Source: Solicoccozyma terricola
Taxonomy: Eukaryota > Basidiomycota > Tremellomycetes > Filobasidiales > Piskurozymaceae
NCBI GenBank assembly: GCA_001600875.1
Contig: BCLD01000013.1
Coordinates: 1 to 64,000 of the forward strand
Length of the DNA stretch: 64,000 nt
Direction: 5' to 3'
In this document: piece by piece, positions 56,016 to 64,000 of the stretch
Position numbering within the stretch: the first letter of the stretch is position 1
Layout: every line of letters begins with the position of its first letter
The notes under the pieces: model-generated
Database searches by the model: none
Seen by the model: the letters and a program-made list of their open reading frames with translations, nothing else
What the model was told of the DNA's origin: nothing
Made by a program: the position numbers and the translations under genes

Positions 56016-56024
56016 CTTATACCC
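56016..56024 (-). promoter_or_regulatory. TATA box of micro-exon gene A
   Basis: GGGTATAAG on the minus strand, 116 bp upstream of the ATG at 55900. It differs from the other three copies by one missing A. Confidence 0.5.
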
Positions 56025-56029
56025 AATGG

Positions 56030-56863
56030 GATGGCAGTTTTCAAAAGATCACCCAAACGACCCCAAAAAAAACCAAAAAAGAAGCCAAAAAAAAAAAAAA
56101 GCGGAATTTCCAGATCTAATATTGATCTCAAAGGAAGATACTATACAACCTGAAAAAAAGTCTCAGTGATTCCTAATCAAGCGCCCCCCCGCCCTTCTCT
56201 CCAGACTTGAACCTGCGGGTCCTGCGGGTTCTGCATTGATTTGATAAAAGGGAGTCCGAGTTCCCGGCAAATACAACATGCTTTCCCGGGGGTGGCTGCG
56301 CATTTTTCAACTCATCCACCTCGTCTCACTCTGTTCCCCTTTGTTAATCCAACTTGAGCGCGGAGAAGGAAGAGTGCGAAGTGTGTGTTACCTATTTGCA
56401 ATTGCCATGGGAGGGTGCATAGATTCCCCCCCACCCCTGGTGTGTGTGTGTGTGGCGACACTGACATAATCCAGTCACGTGGTGGCGGGTGGCGGGTGGC
56501 GGTGGGATGGGTTGATTTCAAGACAATGGCGCGTCCAAGTGGGATAGTAGGATAGTAAGGAGAAGAGTGGGTGGGGAGTAGGGGGTGGGGGGGGATGGGT
56601 AGGGAGTGGTAGTCAGTAGATGGTACTACGAGTACATTGGCATGGTGAAGGGGATGGAGGAAGTGGTGGGGTACGGGGGGGTACGGGGGGGGATTACAAT
56701 GCGCCAACTGCTGAAACTTGGTTGAAACAGGTCGCGCTCGAACCTTTTTGTTAAACAAAGGGGGAACGGACACGATCCCTTTCAACGGATAGAAGGGATG
56801 GTGATGGTGGGGGGATGGGGGGGGTAGACATCCATCCACAACACACACACACACACACACACC
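56030..56863. other. Intergenic region before the MAP kinase
   Basis: No gene is supported. The right part is G-rich on this strand (56570-56700) and ends in a (CA)n run of about 22 bases at 56841-56862, directly abutting the kinase start codon. Confidence 0.45.
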
Positions 56864-59226
<2,363 letters not shown>

Positions 59227-59381
59227 TGCTTCCCCCCCCCCCCTCCCTTTCATCTGTTCTCGGTCTGCATTAATATCTCATATATCACTCTGCATCAATG
59301 TAACACCTCTTGACGACCATGCTGTAACGATTGTCTACCTTTCAAATCACACCCCAGCCCCCCGGCCTTCCCGCGTTCTAT

Positions 59382-62367
59382 CTACGCCAAAGAACGGAAC
59401 TTCTCGATGGCATGCCGCAGAGTCTCGATCTCGGCCTCCAGATCACGGGCCTGCGGGAGAGAGACCGACGTTGATAAGCAATGACTCCCACATCGGGATG
59501 AGTTAGGAACTCACCTTCTCCGAGTTCTTCGCCCTAACGTTCTCCGGGATGGCCGACTCGTAGTTTGCCTGATCCTCCTGCTTCCTGATCTTATCCACGC
59601 CACTCTGAGCCAGAACGACCTTCTTCGTCAACTTGGTGATCTCATCGGTAGTATCGACCTTGCCCTGAGGGTTGACGGAAGAGCCGCCGGGGGAGGGAAG
59701 GGGGAAGGAAGAGGGGGGGGGGTTCAGCGCAAGGAGTGTAGCAGCGACGCTGATAACTCACCTTGACAAGGATGTGAATGGAAACGCCCGCATTGATTGC
59801 CTCCGTTGCACAGCCGGCAGGGACCTCGGCAGCACTGCGGACAACCTTCAAACCCCGGCATCCTTTGACGAGCGCCTCGACGATTGGTCCTTGAGAAACG
59901 AGGACGTCACCGAGCCTGGCGGTATCAACCTGGACAATGACTGTGAACAGAACTGTCAGCCTGGAATGGACCGTGGGAGGGCCATGTACAGTCCACCCTC
60001 ACGTTCATGCTTCTCCTCGGCAGTCTTGCCGTTGACAGGGAGACTGTAAAGACTGATGATAGCTCGTGCTGATTTGACGCAGTCCATAACGGTGTCAAAG
60101 TCACGCTCAGCCTCAGGGTCGTGATTCTCCGCGGACTAGGCAGGGAACGATTTTGAACATCAGCTCGTGCAACCTAACGTGAAACTCGACAGATCACTCA
60201 CGGCCTTTGGGAATTCGCAAAGCATGATTGTCTTAGAGGTCTCCTCGGGTCGCCTTGGTAGACGTTGCCAGAGGTCCTCAGATACGAATGGCATGACGGG
60301 GTGAATGAGACGGAGGGCGGACTCGAGGCAGGTGTAGATAGTATTCAAGGCAGATGTGCGCGTCTCTGCTGGTGCATCCTCGGTGGTCAACGGTTTGGTT
60401 GCCTCCTGTGATGGTGTGAAAAGGATGATCAGCTCCAAGCTGCGCAGAGAGCTACGTAGGACGAACTGACAATGAAAACGTCACACAGCTCGTATAACCA
60501 GAAGGCGTGGATGGCTTCCGTTGCCTCGTAGAAGGCTCGCCTCTCAAGGCATTCGTCCACCTTCGTTGCTGCGGTATTTAGCTTGTGGAGAATCCATCGC
60601 TCGCAGAGACTTTCCTGACCAGTCCTCTGTAAATCAAAGTGTGACATTCAGAAACTTGTCCCACATCTGCATAATTTCATCCGCAATACTCACAGCACCG
60701 GTCTTCATAGGAACAAAATCGTTCTGCAGGCGGTTACCCTCAAAGTCCATCAATCCGAGCTTGACCATACAGAACTTTGTGGCATTCCACAACTTGTTGC
60801 AGAACTTTCGGTATCCAGCGACGTCATCAACCTTCAACAAGACGTCAAGACCTGGTGGTTGGAATTACATCAATACGGCGCCACAGAAGCACCCCCAAAT
60901 GCAGCAGCTCACCTCCAGTCGAGTAGTTGCACAGAGCGAATCGCAAAGCATCCGTTCCACATTGAGGGATACCCTTTGGGAACAACTTTTTCTGTCCATC
61001 CTGCGCTCGAAGAATCTCCTTCTCCGGCAAGTTGCCAAGTCTGAGCTGGGCGTGCAATGCCTCGAGGCTGGTCCCCTCAATCAGATCGATTGGGTCGATA
61101 ACATTACCGAGCGACTTGGACATCTTACGACCCTCCGCATCTCGGACCATTCCGTGGCAGTACACCTCCTTGAACGGCATCTTGCCGGTCAAAGTATTGC
61201 CGAAAAAGACCATTCGCGCGACCCAGAAGAACAGGATGTCCCAACCGGTCTCGAGTAGGGATGATGGGTAGAACTTGTCAAGGTCCGCAGTCTGCCGATG
61301 GAGGTGTAACCTCAGTCTCGAAAAACGATTCGTCCCGTTGTCGGCACCCTCTCACCTTGTCTGGCCAACCCATAATCGAGAACGGCCACAAACCAGAGGA
61401 GAACCAGGTGTCGAGCACATCATCGTCTTGGGACAACGTGAACTTGCGGCCGTTGACGACTTTCTTGGCACGCTCCATAGCCTCCTCTTGTGAACGGCCG
61501 ACGACCCAATTGGTGTTGTCCGCGGGCTAGGCAGAGAGTGCGAGATAAGCACATGCGCGAGCTGGATATGATAATATCCTTGTCACACACTCACATCTGG
61601 GTGCTCGCCATCGATGGTGATGAGATATGCCGGGCATCGATGACCCCACCATAGCTGACGAGAGATACACCAATCTTGCATGTTGTTCATCCATCGGTAC
61701 CATTCGCGCTCCGAGGTCTTTGGAGTGATGACAAGTTCACCGGCTTCGGTTCGCTGACAATAGAGGCAGTTGCATATGAGAGATGTGTGCCAGGATGATA
61801 ACAACTACCGACTCACCTCGATGGCCTCCTTTGCCAAGGGCTGACAGTTGATCCACCATTGAGGTTTCATGATTGACTCGATGATATCACCGGATTTGCT
61901 GTTGCGATGGAAGACGGAGGTGAGCTGCTGACGTCGGAAGGCCATGCGACTTGTCTCACCTGCAGACTGGAATTTGCATTGGGTTGTCCTTGGTCTCAAT
62001 ATACAAACCCTTCTCCTTGAGCGCATCGACGATCTTGTTCCGGACGTGAAATCGTTTCATACCCTGATGCCGTTTGAGAGTAGGAACGGTTAGCTGAATC
62101 TTACCTCACCCTGCCAGGTTATTTTTCGACACCCACCTGGAACTCTCCGGCGTTATGATTGTAAGTCCCATCATCGTTCATGAGGTTGACAAACTCGAGG
62201 TTGTGCCTCATCCCGCACTCGTAATCGTTCTGGTCATGTGCTGGCGTGATCTTCACAGCACCGGTACCAAAGGTCATGTCGACGGTGATGGGGTCGGTGA
62301 TGATGGGAATGCGGCGGTTGACGAACGGGTGGATGGCGAACTTGCCATGGAGGTGCTGAAGGAAGAA

Positions 62368-62447
<80 letters not shown>

Positions 62448-64000
62448 ACATGAGGCCGGTTAGTCTGATGGTGGTACAACCAGTGCGGTTTCACTTACGG
62501 TGTACCTGGGGTCATCAGGATGAACAGCGATTGCCGTATCACCAAGTAAAGTCTCCGGACGAGTGGTCGCAACGATGATTTTCTCGTCAGAGTTCTCGAT
62601 TGGGTAGGCGAAAGAGGTGATGACACCGAATTCAAACTTCTCCTTGGGGTCGTATCCGGGAACACTCAAGAGGGTTCGACCGGTGAGTTCTTTTTGATCA
62701 ACCTGCGACGAAAGAGTGTCGCGTGTAAACAGCTTGTCCGACGCACATTACCCACATCGCTCTTCTCACCTCCAAATTTGACAATGTCGTCGTCAGCTGG
62801 ACACACCAATTGACCAGCCTGTTCGCACGATACAACAGACCTTTCTCATGGAAGATGCAGAAAGTCTCTATGACGGCCTTTGATAGTCTCTGATGCCGCC
62901 AACGTGGCAACAATCAGTCAAAGGATCAAGATACCAGTCCGAGCTCAAACCCACCTCGTCCATAGTGAAAGCAACCCTATTCCAATCACTTGAAGACCCC
63001 AGTCTAGCAGTTTGATCGGTGATCCTCTCTTGGTACCTGTCAAGACCGAGGTCGAGGGAACCATCAAATCATGACATCCAGAAAGAATACCCCTCAAAAT
63101 GCGCCCACTCACACCTCTTTCCACTCCCAAACCTTGTCCAAGAACTTTTCTCGTCCATAATCATGTCTGCTCTTTCCCTCGGATTTTATCAGTCTGTTCT
63201 CCACGACGGATTGAGTGGAGATACCGGCGTGATCGAAACCAGGGGCGAACAATACGGTTTTTCCTTTCATTCGGTTCCTATAAAATGAGGTTCCGTTCAG
63301 CTCGACGACTACGTTGTCTCGTCCACCGAGAGAGACAACATACCATCGAATCAATGTGTCCTGCAGAGTAGCAGCCAACGCGTGTCCGGTGTGCAAGCTA
63401 CCAGTGACATTTGGTGGTGGTTGAGGGATGACAAACACTCCTTCATCTCTGATCTCTTGATCCTTTCCACCATTGACCTCTGTTCCATCTGGTGAAATGG
63501 CTGAAGGCTTGTATCGAGGTCGGAAGAAACCTTCTGAACTCCACCAGTCATACCATGCTGATTCGACGGCGATGGGGTTGTATGCTGATTTTGACATGTT
63601 TCCCGATACGTCTGGCACACGGTGAGGCAAAAAAAAAAAAAAAAGAAAAGAAGAGATAATCAGTCCCAGCCCTCCCTGCTGTTGCTGTTCTTTACTCACC
63701 CTTTTTTTCACCCTTTGGCGTGATATTGACATAAACCTCCTCTTCCTCTTTTGGCTTTACCTCCTTCACTTTCTTCTCCTTTGCGACTCCATTACCTAAC
63801 GCAGGAGCTTTAGCTGTCTTTGCTGCCAACTTTGCTAGTTTTTCGAGACGTTTAGCTTCTTTTTTAGCTGGATGGGTTTTGAGAAAGAGAGGTGGTAATT
63901 TTGGGTCGTCGGTCAGTTTTTTTTGATAGGGTACGCTGCTGCGAGGTATAGCGGATTGTACTTGCCAGCATTCTTGGTCTTTGCACCTTCACCACCTTCC
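59382..64000 (-). CDS. VAS1: Valyl-tRNA synthetase, 5' part beyond the window
   Basis: Class I synthetase that charges tRNA-Val; in fungi one gene usually serves cytosol and mitochondria. On the minus strand from the right edge: a Lys/Glu/Ala-rich N-terminal extension, then [20 protein letters not shown], the HIGH-type motif in [20 protein letters not shown], and [20 protein letters not shown] (read through an intron). The editing domain includes [28 protein letters not shown]-like sequence and [20 protein letters not shown]. The KMSKS loop in [14 protein letters not shown] lies near 61100. The anticodon-binding helices follow, and a C-terminal coiled coil ends [20 protein letters not shown] with a TAG at 59382. 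More than 15 exons are implied. One intron (about 62356-62496) holds two G runs on this strand, together over 70 bases. The true start lies outside the window. Confidence 0.95.
62368..62446. repeat. Long poly(G)/poly(C) tract in a ValRS intron
   Basis: Two uninterrupted G runs of about 31 and 45 bases, separated by a single T at about 62400, lie inside an intron of the minus-strand ValRS gene, so they are poly(C) on the transcript. The acceptor follows at about 62356-62368. Confidence 0.85.

Noticed and set aside
62119..62494. Poly-proline protein frames in the ValRS gene
   Set aside because: They are translations of an intronic C tract; removing the intron restores the conserved ValRS editing domain.

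Overview
The window is the end of a fungal chromosome. It opens with about six telomeric CCCTAA units at bases 1-35. It then runs through about 3.6 kb of gene-poor subtelomeric repeats and a disturbed accessory zone to about 9.6 kb, and continues into dense, conserved genes. Short introns (mostly 50-90 nt, GT..AG, donors GTGAGT/GTAAGT), many introns per gene, the TTAGGG telomere and protein sequences such as the Fus3/Kss1-type MAP kinase point to a basidiomycete, most likely a Tremellomycete-like yeast. I cannot name the species.

Layout. 1-9.6 kb: telomere, two families of subtelomeric repeat, a HET-domain gene (- strand), a patatin-like lipase start cut off by subtelomeric repeat sequence, and poorly supported ORFs. 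9.75-24.5 kb: an MFS sugar transporter, CTR9 of the Paf1 complex (with an assembly gap), PDX2 glutaminase for vitamin B6, mitochondrial DNA polymerase gamma, a YeeE/YedE sulfur transporter and LSM8. 25-35 kb: an Old Yellow Enzyme, a Gfo/Idh/MocA oxidoreductase that runs into a second gap, FKBP12, an Env7/STK16 kinase and a membrane-anchored lactonase-like beta-propeller. 35-50.3 kb: an intronless PD-(D/E)XK-like orphan, complex I 75 kDa subunit, dCMP deaminase, TTI1, a short orphan, a STRAP-like WD40 protein and mitoribosomal mL41. 56.8-64 kb: a pheromone-type MAP kinase and valyl-tRNA synthetase, which leaves the right edge.

The most unusual region is 50.4-56.0 kb, which looks empty by ORF length. 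Read for splice sites on the minus strand, it resolves into four tandem paralogous genes of 6-8 very small exons (internal exons 9 to 147 nt). In my models all 25 introns are phase 1 and all 21 internal exons are multiples of three. Each gene has a GGGTATAA-type TATA box 73-116 bp upstream of its ATG. Each ends in a last exon of 170 or 173 nt encoding a cysteine-rich domain with shared spacing. The N-terminal parts are short, polar, rapidly diverging modules. I know of no described fungal family like this and regard it as the main discovery candidate.

Most other genes are housekeeping genes for transcription, mitochondrial function, translation, RNA decay and cofactor synthesis, and show no operon logic. 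Two genome-wide habits stand out: long poly(C) tracts on the coding strand of introns, which coincide with both assembly gaps, and recurrent TCACGTGACC promoter motifs. I saw no tRNA, rRNA, CRISPR array or intact transposon.
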